Assembly: GCF_008974265.1 (NCBI RefSeq)
Contig: NZ_BKZW01000001.1
Location: forward strand, 3,596,001-3,660,000
Origin: Dictyobacter vulcani
GTDB taxonomy: Bacteria; Chloroflexota; Ktedonobacteria; Ktedonobacterales; Ktedonobacteraceae
Length of the DNA: 64,000 nucleotides
Direction of reading: 5' to 3'
Below, piece by piece: positions 26,581 to 36,259 of the stretch. The notes beneath the pieces are model-generated. The model did no database searches and was not told the origin of the DNA. It saw only the letters and a program-made list of their open reading frames with translations. Both the position numbers and the translations under genes were made by a program. Within the stretch, counting starts at the first letter, position 1. Each line of letters begins with the position of its first letter.

Positions 26581-27215
26581 ATGGATGAAGTGAGAGACAT
26601 GAGCGTAACGAGCCATGCTCTCCAATTGCTCGTATCTAGTTATGTGGAGATTTTATATTCGAATGGATTGATCCCGTAACAAGTCCAGCTCTTTCGATAC
26701 TGGACAGGTTTGGTGGTGGAAGAGATTATGGGCCTGCCCTCTCGTTGCTCAAATTATTACTGCGCCAACTACAACGACGCGCTCATCAAGACTGGATTAT
26801 GGAGCAATTCTAGCCTGGGCATGGACTACATACAGCAGTCCATCGGCTAGAAAATATATTTTCTGTGCTACGCAAGCTGGTGTGTCATCCGACGACTGGC
26901 GAAAGTTTGTTGCGTTCTTTCCGTACGGGAAAAAAAGAATGGCATGATCTATCAACTGGTCTCTTTGCCTCTGTTGTGGTTGGATGTGGATGCTTAGGTG
27001 GGGAATGTGGAGCAGGCTGCTCGTATGGAACGGTTTGGAGATGATGCCAGCCATTTTGGGAACGTGCCTATGCGCTCGACAAGCGTGGTTCATTTCTGCC
27101 TGATGATTGGTATGTTGATTGGGGAGTACAGCGACGAAATGAGGTTGAGGGCTACTATTGCCAGACCATCCATGTTTTGGCTCATCTCTACCTGTTGTTT
27201 GCGATACCTTATCAT
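26581..27215 (+). pseudogene. Decayed SARP/BTAD regulator
   Basis: A remnant clearly homologous to the gene at 10627. Successive frames read LLRQLQRRAHQDWIMEQF, then a stop (26811), TAVHRLENIFSVLRKLV, a frameshift, LLWLDVDA then a stop (26995), VEQAARMERFGDDA, and another frameshift into WERAYALDKRGSFLPDD and YYCQTIHVLAHLYLLF. The matching live segments are QRRAHRDWVMEQFWPEG-like and ACRMERFGDDA. At least three stops and two frameshifts make it non-functional, and nothing of the TPR tail remains. It lies next to, and divergent from, the cyclitol operon, where a pathway-specific regulator would be expected. Confidence 0.85.
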
Positions 27216-27366
27216 TCCAGTAGGAAATATGCAGTAAAACTGAATGTTATGGTTATTGATGGGCATCTATTGGTGATGATGTTACAACATCATACAGGTG
27301 AAATTGATCAAACCTGGAAAGGTGTATGTTTCAACACTATCATAACTAATCGGTATCGAGCAACAA

Positions 27367-27402
27367 AAAAATCGATCTGGACCAGAATCCAGATCGATTT
27401 TT
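27367..27402. terminator. Bidirectional terminator
   Basis: AAAAATCGATCTGGA (27367-27381) pairs perfectly with its reverse complement (27388-27402) around a six-base loop, with A and T runs on either side. It separates the plus-strand BTAD pseudogene from the convergent res gene. Confidence 0.85.
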
Positions 27403-27503
27403 GGCAATGGGAAAATCGCTGTCCACGAGAGTGAAAACCTTTCCTTAATCAGAAAGAAAATTTTGGGATTTCATTGCCGACAGTTAGTCCGCAAGGTTTT
27501 TGC

Positions 27504-29843
27504 TTATACGTCGGGTTTCAAACAACGTGAGACTGCGGCATCTACTGAATCATAGTAGGCGAAGTCCCTATTACCGTTTGGCTTGAATGACCAAACGGTT
27601 AACCCAGTCGAATCCCTCTGTGGTCCTCCTTCAGTAACGAGTCCCGGTGAGACAAATCTCACATACACTCGTGGTGATGTTGGGCTGGCTGGTCGGATCT
27701 GAACGAGCTTCCTCATAGCGTCAGAATGCAAATGGGGGCCTTTTGTGTCGATTGCGTATACATCATTATCTGACCAAATAAGGAAATCTGGATAGAAGTT
27801 TTCTGTTTTTCCAGGCTCAACGAGCGGAATACCATATCCCGTCCGAGGAGGGTTTCTGCACCATACCAAGTTCGTCCGATCTAGCGCTTGAGCAAAAATT
27901 ATCTCGTCAGCGTTGAGATTTTCATAGCCATCATGAAGAGCATGTTGGAATAGGGCAACGTCTTCAGATTGCTGAAGGAGTGGACCAACGACGTAAGGAT
28001 TGGGTTTTCGGAGCTTAAGATAGACGTTCTCTACAAAAGCTTGGGCTACCTCTTTGGCGACGTTTGTGACATGTACTGAAGCATTGCTACCTAAACCGAT
28101 CCAGGCATCGAACTTTGTCGGTGTGCCAGTACCACTCGATGTCATTGCAATACCAAGTGCTCCAGGATACACGCGGCGCACTTCACGAGTGAACAGCCAT
28201 CGAGCTAGCACCATTGCAGAGTGTCCTACTTCCTCCCAAATGAATGATTCGTTGCCTGGTTGCCCCACAATTTTCTGAACGCGGGTAGTACGGCCGATAC
28301 CCAATATGTTTGCACCACTATCATCTCGGTAGTCTGTCATCGTCGTGATACATCGATTAATTGGCTCTTCTGCGCTGTCTGTAATAATGGCACTAACTGG
28401 TACAGTTTTGACTGACTTAGGTTTGTATTCTTCTCTATTCTTTTTGCCAGGTGGACTTTTAATGAGTTTGATGCTCATGTTCTCATTCTGGATTTTCTTC
28501 TGGACCAATGAGACTACCTCATCGAACACACCCATTGACTCTACTCGGACATGAATCTGTGCCATATTGAGACGATCTGCCGGGTAGTGACGCCTTTCCG
28601 GTTGGCGTAAGAGGCGACCAACAACTTGCTCTGCTTGTACCTTTGAGCCCATACTCTTATCAATGTACGCGAAATAGATAAGAGGATCGTCCCAACCCTC
28701 TTGAAGACTCTGATTAAAGATGATATGTCGAAAATTCCCTTTTATGAAATCATCATAGTCGTTATCTCCACCATTGAATAGTATGAATTCATTTGGCAGT
28801 GGGAAATTCTTGTCCACTCGTAGGTCGGAATAAACAGCTATTTCGGCTGGGTCAACGCCAAGTGTCTCGGTGAGATGCTTCCAAATCCGGATAGGTGGAG
28901 CTTGGCGGTGAGCAAACGGCTGCTTGTGGTTATCACGTTCATCAGATCCTTCTACCACATTAGTTTTACAAATATAGACAGCTTTTGGCCGACCCTGAAG
29001 GCCAAAAGCTTTACCGTCTTGCTCAGTCTGTTTCAGTTCGTGAAGCATTAACTCGATGACCTGTTCCATGGGTGCTTGATGACCTACCAACTCAATAGTT
29101 GTCTTGATTAGACCAGAGTCTGCCACTGCCTTAGCATCAACTGTGGTCATAAGATCATCATCAGTTTTATTCCCTATCTTATAGAGAATATCTATGATTT
29201 CCTCGTTAAATCGTTTTGGAAGCCGTTGCGTAGCTGTTGCAAGGAGAAATGCATCAGGCTCTAACTCCATAAGCAAGTCCGTTTGTTGGTCGCTCAGGTT
29301 CTGTGCTTCGTCGTACACCACTATAAGTGGCCGACGATTGCCATCTGGATCAGGCCGCAACTGAAGTGCATTCCATGTTGACTGGGAAGTGTCATCAATC
29401 CCACTTTGGAAGACTTTGCGGCTCCCGTGTTCCTTGTCTTTCTGATTAAAAGTACCAACTGTGGCGAAAAATAGGAAGGGGTTACGCTCATGGGCTACCT
29501 CGGTTGAGTCGTATTCAGCAAGGGATCGAACGCCAAAGTCACTAATGAGGCTGTGTAGCCCTCCTCCTGTATCTAGATTGGCATACGTTTGTTCGACGAC
29601 AACTGTCGCTTTCGATAACCAAAGAATGATAGGTTTAATGGAGATTCCATGAGATATAGATGCCACGGTATCGGCAAGAATAATAGTTTTGCCTGAGGCA
29701 GTAATAGATGAAAGTAATTGAATAAAAGGTATACGTTTAGTTGTTCGTCCTTTTGCAAATTCTAGTGGCTCATTATAGTACGCGATAACACGATCAGCAA
29801 TCTGATCCGCGGCATGTGCTTGGAATTCGTATAAATCGATCAT
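27504..29843 (-). CDS. res: Type III restriction enzyme, Res subunit
   Basis: A 779-residue translocase-endonuclease that cuts unmodified DNA together with Mod. Helicase motifs: Walker A TASGKT (48-53), DEAQ box (178-181), motif III-like LLATATQRLP, and motif VI QVVGRLLRQPERR. The C-terminal nuclease is of PD-(D/E)xK type: PDFLIW then AIDTKG (D686, D699, K701). Its start overlaps the mod stop by four bases (29840-29843), so the pair is translationally coupled. Length is somewhat shorter than the 900-1000 residues of EcoP1I-type Res. It appears intact. Confidence 0.9.
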   Translation of the reverse strand: MIDLYEFQAHAADQIADRVIAYYNEPLEFAKGRTTKRIPFIQLLSSITASGKTIILADTVASISHGISIKPIILWLSKATVVVEQTYANLDTGGGLHSLISDFGVRSLAEYDSTEVAHERNPFLFFATVGTFNQKDKEHGSRKVFQSGIDDTSQSTWNALQLRPDPDGNRRPLIVVYDEAQNLSDQQTDLLMELEPDAFLLATATQRLPKRFNEEIIDILYKIGNKTDDDLMTTVDAKAVADSGLIKTTIELVGHQAPMEQVIELMLHELKQTEQDGKAFGLQGRPKAVYICKTNVVEGSDERDNHKQPFAHRQAPPIRIWKHLTETLGVDPAEIAVYSDLRVDKNFPLPNEFILFNGGDNDYDDFIKGNFRHIIFNQSLQEGWDDPLIYFAYIDKSMGSKVQAEQVVGRLLRQPERRHYPADRLNMAQIHVRVESMGVFDEVVSLVQKKIQNENMSIKLIKSPPGKKNREEYKPKSVKTVPVSAIITDSAEEPINRCITTMTDYRDDSGANILGIGRTTRVQKIVGQPGNESFIWEEVGHSAMVLARWLFTREVRRVYPGALGIAMTSSGTGTPTKFDAWIGLGSNASVHVTNVAKEVAQAFVENVYLKLRKPNPYVVGPLLQQSEDVALFQHALHDGYENLNADEIIFAQALDRTNLVWCRNPPRTGYGIPLVEPGKTENFYPDFLIWSDNDVYAIDTKGPHLHSDAMRKLVQIRPASPTSPRVYVRFVSPGLVTEGGPQRDSTGLTVWSFKPNGNRDFAYYDSVDAAVSRCLKPDV

Positions 29844-31846
29844 TCGTCGGCTTCCTCCTCGATGAAAGGTTCGCTACGCATATCGAGACCGAAATCGGCT
29901 AGAATGCGATCTGGAATTTGATAGAAGCGAATTCCATCGGTCTGATATCGATACAATCTTGCGTAAACATGATACGGAGCAGATTTCAGCCCTGCAAGTT
30001 CTGCTTCTTCTGCACAGGCCTCATAAACCAATTCTGTGAAATCTGTGTTGGAGTCTGGACCATCCCAAACAAGGAAGAAACCCTCATGCTCAGTATTTTG
30101 TGCGATGAGATACCTATAAGGTGTCTTGCCATTATCAACCCGTATGAGGTGATCTCCTCGACGGCTTCGGGTATCGAAGTGAGAAGCAATAACAGTATCA
30201 AGCATCTCGTCGCGTTCCATTCGTAGGAGGGCACCAGCATCAACCTTCTTGCCAAGTTTGAGAAACGAAAATCCTCCACCCAACTTTATACCTTTTCCAT
30301 TTACCCAATCGCCACTGGCCGCTTTTTTGAGACGCTCTGCAGTAAGCGTCTGTGCGTAAGAGTCACCTCTCTGAGGACTTCCCTGTTCAATGAGGACGAA
30401 TCTACGGTTGCTACCTGTAAGATAGTTCAACCCGAGAACAGCATGGCCCGTTGTACCAGATCCTCCAAAAGGATCAAGAACAAAACCATCGGGAGGGCAC
30501 CATAATTGGATGATCTTTTCGAAAAGTCTCAATGGTTTCACAGTAGCGAAACCATGGTTGGGACCAACGATCGCGTCCAGCTCCTTGATTCCTGTTTGTG
30601 AGTGACCCGATTCCTGATGTTCCCATGAGACAGCACCCAGTTCCTCTGGTAGCTCGTAATCATCATTGGCCCAGTAAGTCATGGGTACAACACCCTTCTT
30701 AACTCGTTCGAGTGAACGTTTAGTTGTCGGGCGGCCCTGACCGTTAGGACCAAAGTAAATCTTAGGCCATGCGCCAGCAGCAAGGCGAGCCTCTGCCTTA
30801 CATCGAGCTTCGTCTAATGGTTCAGCCAAAACAACTGCTTTAGCTGGCTTTAGTTGTGTGACATCAATGCTAAGCAACTCTGCCCGGACTTTATCATCTC
30901 CTAACGCACGAAGTTCAAATTCCACATTCCACTGGCGGAGAGTCTCAAGAAGCGTTTTTTGTGCCATTCTCCAGCAACCCATTGGCGGCGGATAGTGCAG
31001 TTCTCCCGTGAAAGGAGACTGGATGGCATACACCATTCCTTGATTTTGTCGACCTTTTCCTGCTGAAGCATCACCTGGACGCCAAGGCCCGAGAGGATCG
31101 CCGTCGGGGTTGGAATACTTAGCGTTCATCGACGCTGTTCGATTTAGAAGCCCTGTTCGAGCTTTGAAAGTGTCTTTAGCGTACACTAGTACATACTCGG
31201 TCGCTGTAGAGAGATGCTTGTTGTCGTTACGAGGTGCATATGACTTTTGCCAGTTGATAACACCTAGACGATTATCCTCATCAAAGAGTTCATCGAGCAT
31301 CTGGCCAAGTCGGAACAACTCGCGGTGGTCAATACAGATGGCAAGAATTCCTCCTGGCTTTAGCATGGATTTCATCATTTGCAGACGTGGCCACATAAAA
31401 CGCATCCATTTGGTATGCCGTGCGCCATCATCAAGAGAGACAAATTCACCTAGGCCAGGATCATTTGGATCTTCATCCCATCGGTCGTTGTAACGAAAAT
31501 CATTGCCAGTGTTATAAGGAGGATCGGTAAGTATAAGATCAACATGGCCGTGTTCTTTGTAAAGAGTAACCATCGACTGAAGATTGTCACCCTCAACTAA
31601 GATGTTTCTTGCCTGTTCCGTTGGTGATCCATACCCAAGTGAAGGAACATTACGTGTAATGCGAGGTCGTACCAGGCGAGCAAGGCGGCGTGCACTAGAC
31701 TTGCCCGCAAAGTTAATTCGTATGCCACCTCCGCTATTTACTTCGAGAATCTCGAGTAACTGGTCACGAGAAAGATCTTCCAATCGCAGTTGAGCGAACT
31801 TGGATGGAAGAAAAAGATCAGAAATCGCTGGGACTGTGTCTTTCAT
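29840..31846 (-). CDS. mod: Type III DNA-methyltransferase (adenine-N6), Mod subunit
   Basis: A 668-residue methyltransferase that both modifies the host site and gives specificity to the restriction complex. The order of motifs is beta-class: catalytic LTDPPYNTGNDF first (DPPY 108-111), SAM-binding LDPFGGSGTTGHA later (458-). The segment between them contains the probable target-recognition region (about 180-400). The C-terminus (500-668) is probably the Res-binding part. The ATG overlaps the stop of a small upstream ORF (ATGA at 31843-31846). The recognition sequence cannot be read from the protein. Confidence 0.93.
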   Translation of the reverse strand: MKDTVPAISDLFLPSKFAQLRLEDLSRDQLLEILEVNSGGGIRINFAGKSSARRLARLVRPRITRNVPSLGYGSPTEQARNILVEGDNLQSMVTLYKEHGHVDLILTDPPYNTGNDFRYNDRWDEDPNDPGLGEFVSLDDGARHTKWMRFMWPRLQMMKSMLKPGGILAICIDHRELFRLGQMLDELFDEDNRLGVINWQKSYAPRNDNKHLSTATEYVLVYAKDTFKARTGLLNRTASMNAKYSNPDGDPLGPWRPGDASAGKGRQNQGMVYAIQSPFTGELHYPPPMGCWRMAQKTLLETLRQWNVEFELRALGDDKVRAELLSIDVTQLKPAKAVVLAEPLDEARCKAEARLAAGAWPKIYFGPNGQGRPTTKRSLERVKKGVVPMTYWANDDYELPEELGAVSWEHQESGHSQTGIKELDAIVGPNHGFATVKPLRLFEKIIQLWCPPDGFVLDPFGGSGTTGHAVLGLNYLTGSNRRFVLIEQGSPQRGDSYAQTLTAERLKKAASGDWVNGKGIKLGGGFSFLKLGKKVDAGALLRMERDEMLDTVIASHFDTRSRRGDHLIRVDNGKTPYRYLIAQNTEHEGFFLVWDGPDSNTDFTELVYEACAEEAELAGLKSAPYHVYARLYRYQTDGIRFYQIPDRILADFGLDMRSEPFIEEEADE

Positions 31847-32031
31847 CGATTGGTTCCCATCTTTGGAACACTATATACATGTTTTACGGCTATTGCTGTT
31901 TTGTCGGACAGATTCAATTCTCGTAGAGAAGATAGGCGATTTTCTTGTGCGGTACGGCTGGGCGTGAGGTGAGAATACAGAGAATGATATGAATCGGGAT
32001 CTAAATTCCACAAGAGTCCAATGATCTTCAA
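31843..32031 (-). CDS. Small ORF coupled to mod
   Basis: A 62-residue ORF with start codon TTG at 32031 preceded by AAGGAGG at six-base spacing, a near-perfect ribosome site. Its stop overlaps the mod ATG by four bases. No domain is recognisable; the sequence is polar with a basic end. It may be a translational-coupling leader that sets the amount of Mod, or a small control protein of the restriction system. The strong ribosome site on a weak start codon argues that it is translated. Confidence 0.6.
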   Translation of the reverse strand: MKIIGLLWNLDPDSYHSLYSHLTPSRTAQENRLSSLRELNLSDKTAIAVKHVYSVPKMGTNR

Positions 32032-32083
32032 ATGATACCTCCTTGTATGTTTCTGCTATATATAAATATAAAGAATAAATAAT

Positions 32084-32101
32084 TGAGGTAAATATACCTC
32101 A
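32084..32101. promoter_or_regulatory. Inverted repeat upstream of the restriction operon
   Basis: TGAGGTA and TACCTCA (7-bp arms, AATA spacer) lie about 50 bases upstream of the small leader ORF in very AT-rich DNA. This could be an operator controlling the restriction-modification operon. Confidence 0.4.
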
Positions 32102-33236
32102 GTACGATCATATTATATTATGAACTAATAAATTATAATTAGTCAAGTTTTTCCCATTTAATTAATATAAGTTGCTACTAAGTAAGATGCACCATACTGG
32201 TATTTGTCAGAATTTATACCCTTGTTTGTCGAGATTACTGGACTTGAGGTAGCGCTTAGTGTAGATGGTTGATGAGTTATCCCTATAGAATATTGTCCTA
32301 TTGCTATGATCAAATCGTGATTAGTAACTACAGAAGTGATTTATAATCCTCTATGCTGTTTATGTATATAAATTAATTTGTAGTAATACTACCATTATTA
32401 TTCTCGTTTAGACTAAAATAAGCTCACACAATCCCTTCTTGCAGAAATTGCTTGGTGGCGTAATGTTTCAACAAACCAAAAAACACATTGGATTGTTGAC
32501 GGGTAATTGTTTTGCCGCTACGGTCAATTACTCAACAGCAAAAAGGCTGTTTTTTTTGCTTTCACAATGGCGTAATATTTTCAAACCGTGCAAGTACTCT
32601 GACGTCAAGGCAGAAGCGGAGTGACCTTGATATCAGAACGCTGCATGGTATACTCCATCTCGCCATTGAGAGGCCTATTATTCCTGAGTCAATAATGCGC
32701 CACAGACGGCAAAAATAAACGTTCGTTAACAGTGCTGCTTTTTAGTATTTTTATTGAATGTTCATGGCTTGTATCTTATTGCATAAACGAGTTTACATGT
32801 TTATTAACTATCTTTGTCTACTGCTGCCTGCTGGTGATACATGGCATAGACAACTCCTTTTCATAACATATATACTTTCAATGTTGTTATACCTGGGTTC
32901 TCAAAATGAACCATGGTGGTAGTGTTCATCACATTTGGCGTGAGCGCTATCATGTTTCGCATTCTTTGGGTGTCAAAGGATGGTGGGCTGGTCTCCACGG
33001 CTGTGAGTTGCTCCAGTAATTGACTAGTGGCATTTGTTTTTGTAGGTATCTTTCCTCTCTCAATAGTGAGCGACATGACTGTTTTTTTTCTCATATTGTG
33101 GGGATATAAACAGCAATGACAAGAAAATGAGTGTCTCGGAGTGCCTCATCACTTGTGGAAGTAGTGAAAGCTTCGCAACGTAAGTCTGAACATGAACATT
33201 ATTTTGTAGTGCTTAAAACAGCTGAGAGGGAATGAT
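32102..33236. other. Gene-poor stretch between restriction operon and recombinase
   Basis: About 1.1 kb of AT-rich DNA without a convincing gene. It holds a small terminator at 32534 and a weak minus-strand ORF (32861-33094, 77 codons) lacking a ribosome site. Such DNA is common at the edge of an integrated element; I could not identify attachment-site repeats. Confidence 0.45.
32534..32557 (+). terminator. Short hairpin with T-run
   Basis: AACAGC and GCTGTT pair around a six-base loop and the 3' arm runs into eight T. No confident gene precedes it, so it may terminate an unrecognised small transcript or be a remnant. Confidence 0.55.
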
Positions 33237-33750
33237 ATGGGCAATCGACGGGGGATTATCTATGAGGCGATTGCTCGTCTGGATCAGCGTATGGTTCCTG
33301 GTCAGAGTCGTTTTGCAGCTAAAGCGTCTGCCCGCCAGGCGGGGGAGCACTTCTGGACATTTTCGACGCAGACGATTCATTCACACCGTACACGTCAGGC
33401 CTATCAACAGCATGTGCTCCACTTTATCAATTGGACACGTGAGATCTATGGGATCAATCGCCTGTCCAATGTGGATGCTCAGGCCGAGGAATTGGCTACG
33501 GCCTACCTGACACAGCGAGTTATCGATCAGAAAAGTGCGTATACTGTGCAGGCTGAGCGTGCCGCCTTGCGACTCTTCTTCCAGCAGCAGGATCTTGCTG
33601 ATACGGTCGCTATACCTCCTCGTAAGCGCGAGCAGATCCATCGATCACGTGGTGTGACCAAACAGGATCGACATTTTCAACCAGACCATTGGCAGAGTAC
33701 GATTGCTTTTTTGCGCGCTTGTGGGCTGCGGCGTGAGGAGGCTGGAGCCC

Positions 33751-35266
33751 CATAGGTGCGAACGTAAGCAGTACTTGAACAATTGAATCAACGAAAAAGA
33801 CCTCAAGCCGATGCCAGATAGAGCGTCTGGGCTAGTTGCGTGACCACTTCAGATTCCTGATGCACACGGTTTTGCGGATGATACCGCACGACCGGCTGCA
33901 TCTGGGAGAGTGACGCTTGGATGTGCGACCAGGTCCAGGTACCCAGGATCATCGTGTGCAGGCTTTGAGCAAAGACGGCACACAGCGCCCAGGTACTCAT
34001 CGGCCCCGCCACGCGCCCTCTCGCTTGCTCATGCAACTCGCGGCGTGCCTGGCTCACCTGCCGCTCCAAGAGGATCCAGCCGACCAGCATGGCTGCAAGT
34101 ACCGCTTGATTACTTTGCAAATCATCACTGCGTAAGCGGTGTAAACGCACCAATTGCTTGATGCGCTTGAAGAGCAGTTCGATCTGCCAACGCGCCCGAT
34201 AGAGCAACAGGATTTGCTCGGCTGACCAATGATCCGCTGACAGCGAGGTAAGTACCACCAACCAATCGGCGATCTGAATCGTCAATGCCTGGTTGGTGCG
34301 CCCATTCTTGCGGGCCTTCTCCTTTCGCTTGCTGTGCGCTCGCTTGGCTGCTTCTGGACTCAGATGAACGGCCACTAGACGCATCGGCTGCTGACGGCCA
34401 CGCACCTGGAACACGACGTTGGCTTCTCCCTTGCCCGTTGGCTCCACGTGGGTCAACCAGCCAGAGAGATCAAACGGCGTCTGAGCATCGGCCTCAAGTA
34501 AGGGCATCGAGGACCAATGCAATCGGGTCACGACCTCAACGCCCTCATCGAGTTGATCGAGGATTGCTTGTCGACGACAGTAGGCACAATCCCCGACCAC
34601 GATGTCTCCGCGTTGTCCATGAAAGTGCTTGAGCCCTTCGCCCACATGGTGATCCGTCAGCACGACCTGGTCGAGCCGTTTGCTCAGCAGTTCATAACTG
34701 CAGTGCAATCGGCGACTTTCGCCCGAGCGCTTCCAGGTGCGCAGATGGGTAGCATCCACCAGACGGATGCATCCGGTGAAGCCCGCAGGCAGATCCAGAG
34801 CCTTTTCTGGCTCGCTCGATCCCACCAGGGTTTGTACGATCGAGAGCAACCAATCTGAGGACTGATGCGTCCGTTTGGCCCACGAGCGGTCTCCATTGGT
34901 GCTCAGTCTCGTGCTCACAGCCCAGGCAGCGAGCTCGCGGAACGAGCGGAAGCAAAAGACGTAGGCAAAGATGCCACGCAGCAAATCGGTTGGGCAACGC
35001 AACCCATTGGAGCGTGTAAAGGCTTGATGGGTAAAGGCTTGTTCATTGACATCTGGTGGTAAGAGCGCAAGGATTTCTTGCCATCCAGCATCATTGATCT
35101 GGCCCAGGGCTTGCTCTGTGAGACATTTTTGCGTATGATGAGGTCGGCTTGACATGGTGTTTCTCCTTCGTCACGTTTTGGTTTTTTGTAACGATACCAG
35201 AGAAAGACCGTGTTTGGCCTCTTTTTTCGTTGTTCAAGTACTATTGTGCTTACGTTCGCACCTATG
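33751..35266 (-). mobile_element. IS4-family insertion sequence
   Basis: The 1516-bp element has perfect 20-bp terminal inverted repeats beginning CATAGGTGCG, followed by a shared GTACTTGAACAA offset by a few bases at the right end. It is flanked by the 12-bp direct repeat AGGCTGGAGCCC (33739-33750 and 35267-35278). A 12-bp duplication fits the IS4 group. It carries one transposase on the minus strand. Confidence 0.95.
33803..35155 (-). CDS. IS4-family transposase
   Basis: A 450-residue DDE transposase. Catalytic acids are seen in CIRLVDATHL, VVGDCAY and the C-terminal YREK-type motif YRARWQIELLFKRIK, which defines the IS4 family. The N-terminal part (LRCPTDLLRGIFAYVFCFRSFRELAAW) is the usual DNA-binding region. 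The frame is complete, consistent with a recent and perhaps still active element. Confidence 0.95.
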   Translation of the reverse strand: MSSRPHHTQKCLTEQALGQINDAGWQEILALLPPDVNEQAFTHQAFTRSNGLRCPTDLLRGIFAYVFCFRSFRELAAWAVSTRLSTNGDRSWAKRTHQSSDWLLSIVQTLVGSSEPEKALDLPAGFTGCIRLVDATHLRTWKRSGESRRLHCSYELLSKRLDQVVLTDHHVGEGLKHFHGQRGDIVVGDCAYCRRQAILDQLDEGVEVVTRLHWSSMPLLEADAQTPFDLSGWLTHVEPTGKGEANVVFQVRGRQQPMRLVAVHLSPEAAKRAHSKRKEKARKNGRTNQALTIQIADWLVVLTSLSADHWSAEQILLLYRARWQIELLFKRIKQLVRLHRLRSDDLQSNQAVLAAMLVGWILLERQVSQARRELHEQARGRVAGPMSTWALCAVFAQSLHTMILGTWTWSHIQASLSQMQPVVRYHPQNRVHQESEVVTQLAQTLYLASA

Positions 35267-35643
35267 AGGCTGGAGCCCTCTTTGTGCGTGAGGTCTATTG
35301 GCAAAGTCGTGAACGCTTAGTTGTGTATGTCCGTAATGGCAAAGGCGGGCAAGCGCGTGAGGTCCTTGTCCTTCCAGGCCATGAACAGGCTGTCTGGTCT
35401 CGGGTAGAAGGGCGAAATGCCGATGAGCATGTCTTTGAACACCTTCCCAAAAACATGGATATCCACAGTTATCGGCGTGAATATGCCCAGGCCCTCTATC
35501 TCTGGCGAGCTTCCGGCCGCACGCTTCCTTCACCTCTCGGGCGACTCAAATCAAGTGACTATGATCGACAGGCTGCCCTCTTTGTCTCGGAACAGTTAGG
35601 TCATCACCGCCTGGATGTCATGCTCCGCCACTATTTACGATGA

Positions 35644-36259
35644 CTGCTGTCCTTTTCGTATATCACAATGATTTTATGAATTTTTTCGCGGATATTTTTG
35701 ATCTTCTGAATCTAGATGATATCTATTATCGTGGGGCATTTGATTTTCGTGGTACGCCGACGCCCGCTTCCACCCCTGATTTCGTCGTTGTTTTGTCTTC
35801 GGTTTTTATCTACAGTTCTTCTAGATAGATGATGTATGACACTCCTCCTATCGATAAAAGCAAACGAACACTGTCTTGCACTTTGTTGGTTTTGGTGATA
35901 TACCACAAGTAATTACACTTTCTTGTTCACTGCAGCATATGCTTTCAATGATACGCATGTCTGTTACAGAACAGTAGGATGGTCTCTACGTCAGTGAGTT
36001 TCTCCTGGAATCGACCGAGCCGAATCTGCTTCCTTTGTCTTGCTTCTGATGGAGAAGATGAAAGGTATGATAAAGGATCACCCACTTTGCCTGTGAGTTC
36101 CTCCAGGAACGGGTTGATAGACGAGAAATGTTGAAGTATTTACAGATTGAAATGTTGAAATAACGGAATGAAAGAAAGGAGGGTAATATTCCAGTGAAGA
36201 GCCTGTAGGGTTTCTTTGGCCTTTCTCTTGTTGCGTTTATAAAAGAAAGGTCTGACCCC
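35644..36259. other. Intergenic stretch after recombinase
   Basis: About 600 bases in which I see no convincing gene; open frames here are short, lack ribosome sites and have low-complexity content. The segment just before 36260 is the leader of the coiled-coil gene with AAAGAAAGG about ten bases ahead of its ATG. Confidence 0.4.

Larger units (their letters stand above)
33237..35643 (+). pseudogene. Tyrosine recombinase, interrupted by IS4-type element
   Basis: The N-terminal part (33237-33750) has a SAM-like core-binding domain (SHRTRQAYQQHVLHFINW) and the first catalytic arginine in ACGLRREEAG. The C-terminal part (35279-35643) has the beta-strand lysine region NGKGGQARE, HSYRREYA (HxxR) and LGHHRLDVMLRHYLR with the nucleophilic tyrosine. 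Removing the element at 33751-35266 with one 12-bp target copy gives a single 292-codon frame reading LRREEAGALFVREVYW. It was thus a complete integrase-type enzyme, probably that of the mobile region to the right, and is now dead unless the element excises precisely. Confidence 0.92.

Noticed and set aside
32439-32624. 61-codon plus-strand ORF spanning a hairpin
   Set aside because: It is interrupted by a terminator-like hairpin with T-run and has no ribosome site; composition is not coding-like.
32861-33094. 77-codon minus-strand ORF
   Set aside because: No ribosome site at its first ATG, no recognisable domain, and lies in a gene-poor AT-rich stretch; not annotated as a gene.
35640-35828. 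62-codon ORF right after the recombinase
   Set aside because: Starts inside the recombinase stop but has no ribosome site, and its sequence has no coding character beyond chance.
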